In this document: positions 27,231 through 36,739 of the stretch, in pieces | Numbering within the stretch: position 1 is the stretch's first letter | Layout of the letters: each line of letters opens with the position of its first letter | From: Marinobacterium rhizophilum DSM 18822 | Lineage (GTDB): Bacteria > Pseudomonadota > Gammaproteobacteria > Pseudomonadales > Balneatricaceae | NCBI RefSeq assembly: GCF_000378045.1 | Contig: NZ_KB899101.1 | Location: forward strand, 93,393 to 157,392 | Reading direction: 5' to 3' | Length of the DNA: 64,000 nucleotides | Notes under the pieces: generated by a model | The model's input: only the letters and a program-made list of their open reading frames with translations | What the model was told of the DNA's origin: nothing | Databases searched by the model: none | Program-made: the position numbers and the translations under genes

Positions 27231-28171
27231 CGCTTGCTCCATTCGGCTCTGGGATCAAAGGGAACCGACTCGGCCAGTTGCTGCCATTGTTGGCGACTTT
27301 TTTCATTCCCGCCGTGCGGCATCACGACTTTTAATACCGCATAAAGATCGCCCTTGTGTCCCTTGCTGACCAGCCCCTTGCCCTTGATGCGCAGACGCTG
27401 GCCGGTCTGGCTGTTGGCGGGAATGGTCAGGTGTATTCTGCCGGTCAGTGTCGGTACCTCGACCCTGGCGCCCAGTGCGGCTTCCCAGGGGGCCAGTGGC
27501 ACCGTGATAATCAGGTTGTGCCCCTCAACATCGAACAGCGGGTGGGGAACAAGACGGATACGCAGAAAAAGATCGCCGGCGGGCCCGCCCCCGATTCCCT
27601 GGGACCCCTGACCCTTGAGGCGAATGCGCTCGCCATCGCTGACGCCGGCCGGAATTTTGACGTTTAGCTTCTTCTTGCGCCGGGTCAGCTGACCATGGGC
27701 GTCGGGCTCGGTCACTTCAAAGGAGACGGGTATGGACTCTTCCGAGAGCGTGTCCTCAAGGAAGATCGGCAGGTCCAGTTCAATGTCCCGGCCACGTCGC
27801 TTAAAGTTGCGCTCTGTAGCGCCGTGCGGCTGCCCGCTACCGAATATCGATTCAAAAAAATCGGAGAAGCCGCCCCCAAAATCAGCATGGCCGCTGTCGC
27901 CAAACACTGTCGATGATTGCCACTCTGGCGGTGGCTCGAATGCCTTGCCATGACGACCATAGCGCCTTAGCTCGTCGTATTCTGCCCGTTTCTGGGCATC
28001 TTTGAGCACTTCATAGGCTTCGGCGACCTCCTTGAACTGCGCTTCGGCATCGGATTCGCTGCTGACATCGGGATGATACTTGCGCGCAAGCTTGCGGTAG
28101 GCGCTCTTGATCGCTGCCTTGTCGGCATCCGCAGCGACGCCGAGAATCTTGTAATAGTCTTTAAACTCCAT
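27227..28171 (-). CDS. cbpA: Curved DNA-binding protein CbpA (DnaJ family)
   Basis: CbpA is a DnaJ-type co-chaperone that stimulates DnaK and also binds curved DNA. The 314-residue product has an N-terminal J-domain with the HPD motif (KYHPDVSS, about residues 32-39). A glycine/phenylalanine-rich linker follows ([14 protein letters not shown]), then two C-terminal beta domains ([18 protein letters not shown]). There is no zinc-finger, as expected for CbpA. The ATG at 28169-28171 (MEFKDYY) fits the family better than the one eight codons upstream. Confidence 0.94.
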   Translation of the reverse strand: MEFKDYYKILGVAADADKAAIKSAYRKLARKYHPDVSSESDAEAQFKEVAEAYEVLKDAQKRAEYDELRRYGRHGKAFEPPPEWQSSTVFGDSGHADFGGGFSDFFESIFGSGQPHGATERNFKRRGRDIELDLPIFLEDTLSEESIPVSFEVTEPDAHGQLTRRKKKLNVKIPAGVSDGERIRLKGQGSQGIGGGPAGDLFLRIRLVPHPLFDVEGHNLIITVPLAPWEAALGARVEVPTLTGRIHLTIPANSQTGQRLRIKGKGLVSKGHKGDLYAVLKVVMPHGGNEKSRQQWQQLAESVPFDPRAEWSKR

Positions 28172-28301
28172 AGCAATGCCGCCTCGACGGGTCATTATCG
28201 ATCCCTATGGAAACACTGTAGTCGATTCGTTCCGGGCAGGCGGACGCTTTAATAGGAATTTTCCGGGCTGATGTGCAGTAGTCCGGGCTTCGGGCGGCGT
28301 G

Positions 28302-29231
28302 TCAGTATCCCAGTGTGCTGTCGACGCGCGGGACGAAGAGTCCCTGCTCCAGTGACTGGATATCGGCGGTGATTTGCTCCAGGGCGTCTTTGATCAGCGT
28401 CGGTGCTGCGATGTGTGGCGTGATGATCACATTCTGACGTGCCCACAGAGGATGGTTCGCGGGCAAGGGTTCTGTGTGAAACACATCCAGCAGGGCCCCG
28501 CGCAGCCGCCCGAGTGCCAGGGCGTCATTCAGTGCATCGGGATCCACCGTTGTGCCGCGCCCGGCGTTGATCAGCACGGCATCGTGGCGCAGTTGTGCCA
28601 GGCGGTCGGCGTTGAGCAGGTGGAACGTTTGCGCAGTGGCGGGGAGCAGGTTGACCACCACATCGCAGCGTCCCAGAAAGTCGTCTAGGTAGTCTAACCC
28701 CGAGTACGTATCCACACCCTCAATGCATTTCGGGCCGCGACTCCAGCCCTGGACGCGGTAACCCAGCTGACTGAAGCGTTGCGCGATCGTCTGCCCCAGG
28801 GCGCCGAGCCCGAGTATACCGATGCAGCGCACGTTGGGGGCGGTGCTCGGGTGTGGCTGCCAGAGCTGCTGCTGTTGCTGTTGCCGGTAGCGATCGAAGT
28901 TACGGCCAAAATGCAGCACGCCGTACAGGATATAGTCGAACATCCAGGGGTCCATGCCGGCATTGCGCAACTTGATGATGGGCACCTCGCTGGGGCGGCC
29001 GGGCAGGCGTAACAGGGCATCCACGCCAGCACCCAGATTGAAAATGGCCTTGAGGCTGTTCTGTGTGGCAAAGAGCTCAACCGGCGGGTGCCACAGCAGG
29101 GCATAGTCGGCCTGCCAGCTTTCTTCCAGCTGCTCTGACCACAGCTGAGTATCGCTGTCCGGCAGTGCGCTTCGAATGGCCGTCAGCCAGCTTTCGGTGT
29201 CGAGGCCTTTCGCGTAAAAGAGAATATTCAT
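28302..29231 (-). CDS. ghrA: Glyoxylate/hydroxypyruvate reductase A
   Basis: GhrA is a cytoplasmic NADPH-dependent 2-hydroxyacid dehydrogenase that reduces glyoxylate and hydroxypyruvate. The 309-residue protein matches GhrA in length. It has NLGAGVDALL near residue 67, the Rossmann motif GILGLGALGQTIAQRF near 137, and the catalytic arginine in INAGRGTTVD. The histidine lies in ITPHIAAPT near the end. It stands alone between cbpA and a dehydrogenase gene on the same strand. Confidence 0.92.
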   Translation of the reverse strand: MNILFYAKGLDTESWLTAIRSALPDSDTQLWSEQLEESWQADYALLWHPPVELFATQNSLKAIFNLGAGVDALLRLPGRPSEVPIIKLRNAGMDPWMFDYILYGVLHFGRNFDRYRQQQQQQLWQPHPSTAPNVRCIGILGLGALGQTIAQRFSQLGYRVQGWSRGPKCIEGVDTYSGLDYLDDFLGRCDVVVNLLPATAQTFHLLNADRLAQLRHDAVLINAGRGTTVDPDALNDALALGRLRGALLDVFHTEPLPANHPLWARQNVIITPHIAAPTLIKDALEQITADIQSLEQGLFVPRVDSTLGY

Positions 29232-29288
29232 TGGGCAGATTCCTTATGCGTCCCGCCATGGACGGGACCATACAGGGGAACGTCTCGT

Positions 29289-30401
29289 TCAGAACAGAGA
29301 CCAGCGCTTGAGGCTCATTGCCTTGCGTATGCGTGCTTCGCCGAGCGACTCGGCGGCTTGGCGGGGCGTCACCTGGTTGCGATGCGCTTCATCGAGTACG
29401 GCGCGGGTATTGCTGCGTATTCGGTCCTCGATCGCCCGAAAGGCGACGGACTGGCCGAGATGGCGATATTCCATTGCCGCGCAGATCACGCCGCCGGCAT
29501 TGGCGATGATATCCGGCAGGTTGATAATGCCCCTGGCATGCAGACGTGTTTCGGCAGCGCGGGTAATCGGGATATTGGCCCCCTGGGCGACCAGGCGGGT
29601 GTGCAGGCGATCCACATTGGATTCATCCAGGATGTCGGGGCGTGCAGCGGGAATCCAGATATCGCATTCAATATCAATAATGGCTGACGGGTCCTGTACT
29701 CGACCGCTGCCATAGTCGCTGACCGGGTGCCCGCTGGCTTTGAGAGATCGCAGGCGCTCGATATCCAGCCCGGCCGAATCGCTCAGGGTGGATCTGGAGT
29801 CGCTCACGGCAATGACCCGGGCGCCGCGCTTGGCCAGGTAATGTGCGACGTGGCTTCCGACTGCGCCGAAGCCCTGAATCGCGACACGCACGCCGTTCAT
29901 GCTCAGCTTGCAGTCGGGCAGTGCCACCTCAATGGCATGGCAGAGTCCCCAGCCCGTGGCGCCGATCTGGTCCAGCGGAATGCCACCCAGTTCCGAGGGC
30001 AGCCCAACGGCACGGCCAACTTCATCCTGTACCCAGGCCATGCAGGCTTCGTTAGTGCCCATGTCGGGGCCGAAAATATAATCGTGGTTATCACGCAGGG
30101 CGCAGGCAAAGGCTCGAATCAGTTGCTCCTTGTCGGCCGCAGGCATCTTCGGATCGCCGATCAGTACGGACTTTGCACCGCCATGGGACAGGCCCGCGAG
30201 GGCATTCTTCAGCGTCATGGCGCGGGCCAGGCGGACACACTCGCGGGTATTGACGTCGGGTGACATGCGCAGGCCACCAATGGCGGGCCCCGCCGCGACA
30301 TTGTCGATGACGAGAATACCTTCCAGGCCGATGCCAGGTTCCCTGACTTGGATAATCCGGGTCGGCCCCAGAGAATCGTTCCGATCAAAGTCTGCAGTCA
30401 T
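29289..30401 (-). CDS. Glu/Leu/Phe/Val-family amino-acid dehydrogenase
   Basis: The enzyme deaminates an amino acid oxidatively with NAD(P). The 370-residue product has the catalytic block around GGLRMSP and TLKNALAGLSHGGAKSVLIG (catalytic lysine) and FGPDMGTNEACM. The nucleotide-binding fold is seen in AIQGFGAVGSHVAHYLAKRG. Length and GGLRMSP resemble leucine/phenylalanine dehydrogenases more than hexameric glutamate dehydrogenase. The substrate cannot be fixed from sequence alone. The ATG at 30399-30401 has a GGCGGA site. Confidence 0.85.
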   Translation of the reverse strand: MTADFDRNDSLGPTRIIQVREPGIGLEGILVIDNVAAGPAIGGLRMSPDVNTRECVRLARAMTLKNALAGLSHGGAKSVLIGDPKMPAADKEQLIRAFACALRDNHDYIFGPDMGTNEACMAWVQDEVGRAVGLPSELGGIPLDQIGATGWGLCHAIEVALPDCKLSMNGVRVAIQGFGAVGSHVAHYLAKRGARVIAVSDSRSTLSDSAGLDIERLRSLKASGHPVSDYGSGRVQDPSAIIDIECDIWIPAARPDILDESNVDRLHTRLVAQGANIPITRAAETRLHARGIINLPDIIANAGGVICAAMEYRHLGQSVAFRAIEDRIRSNTRAVLDEAHRNQVTPRQAAESLGEARIRKAMSLKRWSLF

Positions 30402-30574
30402 GATTGTTCCGCCGTTTTTAACCGCTCTAAGTAAAGCAGCTTTTGGCACCTTGCGTTGCCCAATGACGGTGCAGCTCACTGCATGGCGATGAATTCAATG
30501 CGGTGCCGGAAGGTCGGCATGGCGAGCTGCGCCAGGGCAGATAGCAGCATTCGGGTTTCCAGCCGACAGACACC

Positions 30575-31603
30575 TCAGTAGTTATACGATACCGCCAGGG
30601 ATCCGTAGCTGTGGCCCTGGGATTGACCATCGAACTCGCGGCTGCGATGAACGCGAGCAAACGACATTTTCCAGCGATCGAAAATGGTGGAAACGCCGAT
30701 GGCTGCTTCGCCGACCAATGGCTTCTTGTCGACTGAATGGCTGTCGCGCCAGGTGTTGCCGTCCAGAAAAATGTCCTGCAGTACCCAGCGGCCGTCCAGG
30801 GAAATAAAGCCATGCAGGCCCCAGCTGCCATTGCGGCGCGGGTCCTTGCGTCCCGGCGCGCTGTTGTCACCGCCGGGGCGCAGCGCCGAGGTGCCGAAGT
30901 CATCGGGCAGGTGCCAGCCGGCGCGAAGCTCGGCGCCGAGGTTGGCATAGGTGGCGATGTTGCCCAGACTGGCGCCGGCGTGCCAGATGAGATCTGCGCC
31001 AAACCCGGAAGGGTGGCTTTCGCTTCGGCTGCGCGTCTTGTGTTCGTACACCAGCTGCAGGCCAGGTTCATTGTTGATCTGGTTGTCCCAGCCCTGAAAT
31101 TTATCAAAGCCGCGCAGCTCGTGGACAATGTCCTGCGCTTCCTGGCCTAATGCGGCCGGGCCCACGATCCCCAGGTTCAGTTCTACCGAGTTGAGCTGGT
31201 TGCGGGTCTTGGCGTGATACCCCACGCCACCATACAACCAGGCAGAATAGGGGCGATCATTGAGGTCAAGCGTGGTCCGGTCGATATCTTCGGGCGTGAA
31301 AATCTGCTGGCCCAGTGTCAGCACGATATTGCGCCGTACCTCGTCGATGTGCGATTCCGGTACTGGATACAGGGGTTCGAACCAGTCATTGACCCCCCGT
31401 ACCCAGCTGGGCAGGCGCGGGTCATAGAGGAAATTGTCGATATCCGGAGAAACGGCCGAAAAGCGGACGCCGTTGGTGTAATTCTGGTCGGTCTGGGTGA
31501 ACAGGTCGTTTTCCAGGTAAAAATTGTAGGTCCAGGGTGCATCGTCGGCCGCCTGCGCACAAAGCGGCAACAGGCAGGCAAGCAACAGGGCGTTCATTCG
31601 CAT
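30575..31603 (-). CDS. Lipid A deacylase LpxR-family outer-membrane protein
   Basis: The 342-residue protein has a signal peptide (MRMNALLLACLLPLCAQA) and ends in an aromatic beta-barrel signature (LAVSYNY). It belongs to the LpxR/DUF2219 family of outer-membrane 3'-O-deacylases that trim lipid A. The family N-terminal motif NFYLENDLFTQTDQNYTNG, with the catalytic asparagine and threonine/serine positions, is present. It is followed by dsbB 9 bases downstream on the complementary-strand map and by ydbL, ynbE and ydbH, all on the same strand. The envelope-themed context fits. Confidence 0.87.
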   Translation of the reverse strand: MRMNALLLACLLPLCAQAADDAPWTYNFYLENDLFTQTDQNYTNGVRFSAVSPDIDNFLYDPRLPSWVRGVNDWFEPLYPVPESHIDEVRRNIVLTLGQQIFTPEDIDRTTLDLNDRPYSAWLYGGVGYHAKTRNQLNSVELNLGIVGPAALGQEAQDIVHELRGFDKFQGWDNQINNEPGLQLVYEHKTRSRSESHPSGFGADLIWHAGASLGNIATYANLGAELRAGWHLPDDFGTSALRPGGDNSAPGRKDPRRNGSWGLHGFISLDGRWVLQDIFLDGNTWRDSHSVDKKPLVGEAAIGVSTIFDRWKMSFARVHRSREFDGQSQGHSYGSLAVSYNY

Positions 31604-31612
31604 GAGGTCGGC

Positions 31613-32104
31613 TCAGTTAAAGTAGCTGCGGCGGCTCTTTCTGCGCAGTTGCTTCCATACCAGCACCAGCAGGGCGGCGTAGAGCAGCAACGTCAGCTGG
31701 GGTGCCTGCAGCCCAAGCAGGCTCCAGTCCGTGCCGCTGGCGCAGGTCTCGGTGCCGCGCAGGGCATGGGTAATGGACTGCAGTGCAGACAGCGGCTCTG
31801 GCGGGGTTTCGGCGGCGCAGTCCGGCTCGGCGGTCATGTTGAGCCAGACGTGTTTCACGCTGGTGGCCAGTCCTGCGACAAGCAACAGCAGGTTGAGCCC
31901 CGAGAGCAGGCGTTGCAGCCAGGGCCTGGGATTCAGAATCCAGCCAATGGCAAACAGCAGTGCGAGGCAGAGGAAGATGAGTCGGGTCAAGGTGCACAGG
32001 GGGCAGGATTCCAGCCCCAGTTCCTGTTGCAGGTAGAGCAGGGCAAAACACAACGCGCCCGCGCAGATGCTTAAACCGATAAAGTTACTCAGACGATATG
32101 ACAT
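31613..32104 (-). CDS. dsbB: Disulfide bond formation protein DsbB
   Basis: DsbB re-oxidises periplasmic DsbA and passes electrons to quinone. The 163-residue membrane protein has four hydrophobic helices and the first redox pair in CPLCTLTR (about residues 34-37). A second pair in the later periplasmic loop is PDC and ETC, about 25 residues apart. The ATG at 32102-32104 (MSYRLSNF) is preferred over one nine codons upstream. All four key cysteines are present. Confidence 0.92.
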   Translation of the reverse strand: MSYRLSNFIGLSICAGALCFALLYLQQELGLESCPLCTLTRLIFLCLALLFAIGWILNPRPWLQRLLSGLNLLLLVAGLATSVKHVWLNMTAEPDCAAETPPEPLSALQSITHALRGTETCASGTDWSLLGLQAPQLTLLLYAALLVLVWKQLRRKSRRSYFN

Positions 32105-32168
32105 GCCGGATGTGTCTGCCTTGGGAATCACGCGCAGTCCTTTCGTTGGAGTTTACGGGTCGCCCGGC

Positions 32169-32510
32169 TTACTTGCGTTGCCAGGCTCCCTTCTCGGTTT
32201 GGATATACTGCCCCGTGTCGGTCTTTTGCTGCAGGCGCTGGCCAATTCGAAGCTCGATGATCTGCAGGTCAACCCCCGCGCTTTTTGCACTCTGCTGGTA
32301 GGCCTGTTTGCGTTTTGCATTGATCTCGGCCACCAGCGCCTTGACGTCGCCGGACGGGTTACTGACCACAATACCAAGGTAGCCATTGCTGCGTTCGCCA
32401 ACCAGGCCCTGACTTTTGGCATCATCCAGCGACAGCGCCCAGGCGGGGGCCGCCAGCAGACTGAGGGTAAGCGCGATCAATGACAGCAGTGATTTAAGCG
32501 TGTTCTTCAT
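32169..32510 (-). CDS. ydbL: YdbL family (DUF1318) periplasmic protein
   Basis: This is a 113-residue exported protein with a clear signal peptide (LKSLLSLIALTLSLLAAPAWA). The mature start LSLDDAKSQGLVGERSNGYLG is diagnostic for YdbL/DUF1318. In Escherichia coli it is encoded with YdbH and YnbE, which act in transport of phospholipid to the outer membrane; YdbL modulates the YdbH-YnbE bridge. The ATG at 32508-32510 is preferred, because the upstream frame overlaps ynbE. Confidence 0.9.
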   Translation of the reverse strand: MKNTLKSLLSLIALTLSLLAAPAWALSLDDAKSQGLVGERSNGYLGIVVSNPSGDVKALVAEINAKRKQAYQQSAKSAGVDLQIIELRIGQRLQQKTDTGQYIQTEKGAWQRK

Positions 32511-32520
32511 GGCATCGTCC

Positions 32521-32721
32521 TTAGAACAGGTTGCTGTTTTCTTCGAGCAGGGAATCGATCTCTTTATCAACCTTGACCAGAATTTCATGCTCGATCTTGA
32601 CGTTCAGGTTGATGGTGATCGGCTCACTTGGTACGGCGACCTGCACGGTTGGCGTGCATGCCGAGGCCAGAACGCCAGCCATGAGCAGAGTTGCCCTGGG
32701 CAGTAATCGGTATGGGTGCAT
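32521..32721 (-). CDS. ynbE: YnbE family outer-membrane lipoprotein
   Basis: The 66-residue product has a lipoprotein signal ending in the lipobox LASAC (acylated cysteine near residue 22). The short mature part contains the YnbE block TPTVQVAVPSEPITINLNVK. In E. coli YnbE caps the YdbH bridge at the outer membrane by beta-strand stacking. It lies between ydbH (44 bases upstream) and ydbL (10 bases downstream), in the conserved operon order. Confidence 0.9.
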   Translation of the reverse strand: MHPYRLLPRATLLMAGVLASACTPTVQVAVPSEPITINLNVKIEHEILVKVDKEIDSLLEENSNLF

Positions 32722-32765
32722 AGGTATCCTCCAGGGCTCGCGAATGCGTCACAGCGAGTCAGATT

Positions 32766-35120
32766 TCAACGGTAACGCTTCTCGATTGATTCCGTCAATT
32801 TGTCGGTAAATTGCAGTGCCTGCAGCAGTTTAAGCACGTTCTGTTCAATATTGATGCTGAAATCGACCGGTCTGCCGTTATTCCAGTCCGGATTTCTGCC
32901 CTGCAGCCGGGTATTCATCAGGGCTGCACCGTCAGCATCGTATTGCAGCTTGACCGACAAGGCCTCGTACTGGAAGTTTTTCAGCGCCTTGAGCGCCATT
33001 GCCATGCCCTGGTTGGACTGACCCAGGGCGCTGATCCTCGCATCGGGTGAAAAACGGATGACGCCCGGGCCTTCGCTATCAATGCGGCCATCCTGTACTC
33101 GAATGCCGTCGGCATCGTAGGTCAGTGGCAGTACGCCGGACAGCAGGCCCTCACCACTGAGGCCTTCCTGTTGCTGCAGTTCCAGCACTTTCTGTAGTTG
33201 CAATCGCTGGAGTGTCAGCTTAGTGCTCAGTGTGGGGGACTGGGGATTTATCGTAACTGAATCAAGCGCCAGGCTGCCGCCGAGCAGGTGCGCGTCCAGG
33301 TTTTGCAGGTGCAGCAGCCCAGCCTGCGCCGGTGCCTGCTGGTAGCCGTAATCCAGTGCGATGTCGCGCACGGGAAATCCCACGTCCAGTTGATCCAGCT
33401 GTACGTGTCCCTCGTGCTGCAGCCTGCCGTTATGACGCAGCTGGGTGCTGGAGCGCCAGCCGAGCCCCTGCAGCTCGACAGAGCCCCAGCGTGCGGCGAG
33501 TTGATCGGTGTGCTGCTCCAGGCGCAGTGCGATGCCACTGGCGTTGATATTGGCGCTGCCATTATGGTGCAGTACGCCTGCGTTGATGCTGAACTCAGGC
33601 GGTGCGGGCGGGTGATAACGGTTCCACAGGCGCTCTGCATGCTGCAGTGCAAGTGGGCTGGCCTGCCAGTGAATATCGCTGACAAAAGGCGACAGGCGGG
33701 TGCTGCCGCGGCCTGTCAGGCTGAGTGCAGGCTCGGCAACCGCCAGTGTGAAGCGGTTGCTGAGCACGCCCTCTGTCAGCGCGAAGCGGGTGTCGAGGTC
33801 GGCACTTGGGAATACTTGCCCCGGGGCCTGCCAGTGTAGCTTTGGAATGCGCAACCGGCCGGTGGCTCTGTACGCTTGCAGGTTCAGCTCGTCGATATCA
33901 AGCCTGGCCGGACTGAAGCTGAGCGTGCCGCTGCTGTGCTGCAGGGGTGGGCTGAGCAACCGCAGCTGGATGGCAGGCAGCTGAAGTCCGTTGAACAGAG
34001 TACGGCTGTCAAGCACCGTGCCAAGGGCCTCGTCCGGGTTGCCGAGCGCGCTGTCGGGATCGGCGATGAGTTGCGAGGAGAGTGTCAGTGCTGACGCCAG
34101 TTCGGCGCTCGCCTGGGTGGGCGCGAAGCCTGGCAGGGCGAGCCCCTGCAATTCGGCACGGCTACCGGCGGGCAGGGTCAGGCGCAGGTTGCCTGCCAGC
34201 AGCTGCATGCTGGCGTTCAGGGGGAATTGAACGCGCTGCAGTTGAGCCTGGTTCAGGTCGAGCTGCACCGAGCCTGTCAGTGTCTGCTCCAGGGCAAGGG
34301 CCTGCAGCCAGTGAGCGCTGTCGAGCCGCAGCGGCAGACGGATCAGCCCCCGGGTTTCGATATGACCCTGTATCGGCGGCAGCTCGCCAGAGAGCAGGGC
34401 GGTGGGCAGCTGATGTTGCCAGCGCAGCGCTTCCGTCAGGTCGATGGATTGCTGCAGCTGGATCGCGAGCCGGTCTGAGTCTGGCTGCAGGTCGCCATGG
34501 GCCTGGTACAGAGGCTTGGTGTCCTTGAGCAGGCGCAGTTCAAAGTGATTTTCGTGATCCAGTTCAACCTCGAGCCAGCCCAGGGGGGTGTCGCTTTCGA
34601 ACAGTTGCATGCGGCTGTTCAGGCGGTTGTCCTGCAGGTTGAGGGTGCCGCGCAGGTCGCGTCTGGGTTGGTCCTGTGCGCTCAGGCTGAGTTCCAGCTG
34701 GTCAACCTGAAGCTGGTCGGTCGGGGCCAGTGCCAGCCAGGCGGCGGGCAGCAGCGGGCGCAGGTCCTGCTCCGTGCCGTAGATGGCCGGGGTTGCCTGT
34801 GCCTGGGTGAGCAGATGCAGCTTGAGGTTGGAAACATGCACCCTGTTGAGGCGCAGGCGCCCGATCAGATCCAGCGGATCGTACTCGATGAGGACAGGGC
34901 CCGTGTCGAGCTCGATGCGCTGGTTGTCGCGCTGCTGGCTGAGCGTGACACTGCGAATTTTTAGCTGGTTCCAGCCTGGATGCTCCAGGTCGATGCGGGT
35001 CTGTTCGATACCATGGGCTTGCAGCCAGTGTTCGATGCTGTAACCGGCGAGCCGTGGCAGCACGGCGTACAGCAGCGCGAGCAGCAGCAGGGGTGTCAAA
35101 AGCCAGAGTGCAGGGCGCAT
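32766..35120 (-). CDS. ydbH: AsmA-like phospholipid transport protein YdbH
   Basis: YdbH is a large bridge-like protein that spans the periplasm and carries phospholipid between the membranes, redundantly with TamB and YhdP in E. coli. The 784-residue protein has one N-terminal membrane helix (WLLTPLLLLALLYAVLPRLAG). A long run of beta-strand repeats follows, with a C-terminal domain around GLSGEGLLSGVLPLTYDADG that is typical of YdbH. Its length is slightly below the E. coli protein (near 880). It begins the ydbH-ynbE-ydbL operon. Confidence 0.9.
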   Translation of the reverse strand: MRPALWLLTPLLLLALLYAVLPRLAGYSIEHWLQAHGIEQTRIDLEHPGWNQLKIRSVTLSQQRDNQRIELDTGPVLIEYDPLDLIGRLRLNRVHVSNLKLHLLTQAQATPAIYGTEQDLRPLLPAAWLALAPTDQLQVDQLELSLSAQDQPRRDLRGTLNLQDNRLNSRMQLFESDTPLGWLEVELDHENHFELRLLKDTKPLYQAHGDLQPDSDRLAIQLQQSIDLTEALRWQHQLPTALLSGELPPIQGHIETRGLIRLPLRLDSAHWLQALALEQTLTGSVQLDLNQAQLQRVQFPLNASMQLLAGNLRLTLPAGSRAELQGLALPGFAPTQASAELASALTLSSQLIADPDSALGNPDEALGTVLDSRTLFNGLQLPAIQLRLLSPPLQHSSGTLSFSPARLDIDELNLQAYRATGRLRIPKLHWQAPGQVFPSADLDTRFALTEGVLSNRFTLAVAEPALSLTGRGSTRLSPFVSDIHWQASPLALQHAERLWNRYHPPAPPEFSINAGVLHHNGSANINASGIALRLEQHTDQLAARWGSVELQGLGWRSSTQLRHNGRLQHEGHVQLDQLDVGFPVRDIALDYGYQQAPAQAGLLHLQNLDAHLLGGSLALDSVTINPQSPTLSTKLTLQRLQLQKVLELQQQEGLSGEGLLSGVLPLTYDADGIRVQDGRIDSEGPGVIRFSPDARISALGQSNQGMAMALKALKNFQYEALSVKLQYDADGAALMNTRLQGRNPDWNNGRPVDFSINIEQNVLKLLQALQFTDKLTESIEKRYR

Positions 35121-35143
35121 GAAATCTCCGAGGTCGGCTGCCC

Positions 35144-36067
35144 TCAGGGCGTGGGGGGCGTGATAGCAGGGACTCTGTGTTGCTGGATAAATTCACCCAG
35201 CAGGCGGAATTCGTCGGCCCGGGCGGCCTGACGGCGCCACATCAGGCCGATGGCACGTTGTACGTCGGGCTCTGCGAACTCGCGGGTCAGGACATCGGTG
35301 CCGGCGAGCAGCGGGGTATCCAGCGCCATTTCCGGCAGCAGGGTGATGCCAATACCGTTCGCGACCATCTGCACCAGCGTGTTCAGGCTGGTCGCCTGGT
35401 AGGGCACCGACAGGTTTACGCTGCTGAGGTGGCAGGCGGCGAGTGCATGGCCACGCAGGCAGTGGCCTTCCTCCAGCAGTAGCAAGTCCTGCCCGGCGAG
35501 ATCCTGGGTATGCAACGTCTCAGCCTGGCTCAGTGGGTGGTTCGGCGGGCAGGCCAGCACAAAGCGATCGTTGAACAGATGCATGTTCTGCACCCCGTCT
35601 GCGGGGAACGGAATGGCCAGCAGCAGCAGGTCCAGCTCGCCCTGGTGCAGCGCATCCACCAGGTGCTGACTCAGGTCTTCGCGGATAAACAGCTGAAATT
35701 GAGGATGCTCGGCCCGCAGGCGGTTGAGCAGGCCCGGCAGCAGAAAGGGGGCGATGGTGGGAATGACGCCCAGGCGCATGCGACCACTTAACGGGGGAAC
35801 CGTCTGTTCGCACAGGGCGGCCAGGTCATCCACCGCATTGAGAATCTGATGGCTGCGCGCCACCACTGCCGCCCCGACTTCGGTGAGCAGCACGCGTTTG
35901 TTGTTGCGCTCCAGCAGGACCACACCCAGATGCGCCTCGAGTTCCGCGATGGCAGCGCTCAGACTTGACTGCGATACATAGCAGGCGCGGGCGGCTCGGC
36001 CAAAATGCAGCTGATCGGCGACGGCGCAGAGGTATTTGAGCTGTTTGAGCGTGGGTGGATGAGTCAT
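35144..36067 (-). CDS. oxyR: Hydrogen peroxide sensor OxyR
   Basis: OxyR is a LysR-type regulator that switches on peroxide defence when two cysteines form a disulfide. The 307-residue protein has the N-terminal helix-turn-helix (LKQLKYLCAVADQLHFGRAA). Both redox cysteines lie in EEGHCLRGHALAAC, nine residues apart as in E. coli C199 and C208. It is divergent from the rubrerythrin gene, which is a likely target. It is separated by 23 bases from ydbH on the same strand. Confidence 0.92.
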   Translation of the reverse strand: MTHPPTLKQLKYLCAVADQLHFGRAARACYVSQSSLSAAIAELEAHLGVVLLERNNKRVLLTEVGAAVVARSHQILNAVDDLAALCEQTVPPLSGRMRLGVIPTIAPFLLPGLLNRLRAEHPQFQLFIREDLSQHLVDALHQGELDLLLLAIPFPADGVQNMHLFNDRFVLACPPNHPLSQAETLHTQDLAGQDLLLLEEGHCLRGHALAACHLSSVNLSVPYQATSLNTLVQMVANGIGITLLPEMALDTPLLAGTDVLTREFAEPDVQRAIGLMWRRQAARADEFRLLGEFIQQHRVPAITPPTP

Positions 36068-36208
36068 CGGAAAATTCGATCATTGCATAAGAATTTATCT
36101 ATTGTACAGATTCTAGTTCGCTGCCTACTTTTTAACCAGGGCCGCGTGGCGGCAACGGCCGTTTGTGCCCGAACTACGTGATTTCCGATCTGTTTCAGGA
36201 GGTGTGCC

Positions 36209-36628
36209 ATGTCGCTTAAAGGTTCCCAAACCGAACAAAACCTCAAGGACGCCTTTGCCGGCGAGTCCCAGGCCAATCGTCGCTACCTGTATTTTGCCGC
36301 CAAGGCGGATGTTGAAGGCTATAACGATGTCTCTGCCGTGTTCCGTTCCACCGCAGAAGGTGAAACCGGTCATGCCCATGGTCATCTGGAGTACCTCGAG
36401 GAAGTGGGGGATCCTGCAACCGGCCTGCCGATTGGCGGCACGTCGCTGAATCTCAAGTCCGCTATTGCCGGTGAAACCCATGAATACACCGACATGTATC
36501 CGGGCATGGCCAAAACGGCCCGCGATGAAGGCTTCGATGAGGTGGCCGACTGGTTCGAAACGCTGGCCAAGGCGGAACGCAGCCACGCCAACCGGTTCCA
36601 GAAAGCCCTTGATGCCCTGGATAGCTGA
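36209..36628 (+). CDS. Rubrerythrin (erythrin-type, no rubredoxin domain)
   Basis: This is a di-iron ferritin-like peroxide scavenger. The 139-residue protein has the four-helix-bundle iron ligands in [36 protein letters not shown] and [12 protein letters not shown]. It lacks the C-terminal rubredoxin domain of classical rubrerythrins, so it needs a separate electron donor. The next genes encode a multi-cluster Fe-S protein and a DUF3501 protein, a known conserved neighbourhood. OxyR is divergent upstream. An AGGAGG ribosome site precedes the start. Confidence 0.93.
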   Translation: MSLKGSQTEQNLKDAFAGESQANRRYLYFAAKADVEGYNDVSAVFRSTAEGETGHAHGHLEYLEEVGDPATGLPIGGTSLNLKSAIAGETHEYTDMYPGMAKTARDEGFDEVADWFETLAKAERSHANRFQKALDALDS

Positions 36629-36739
36629 GCGCAGCGCTGCATAGCCGGGTACCGGCCGCTCCTGCGGCAGGAAAAGGTGTGGGCCGGGCGTCGTGAAACT
36701 GCAGGCCCCTTGCAGGTCGCTTGTTAAAGGTAGAATGCC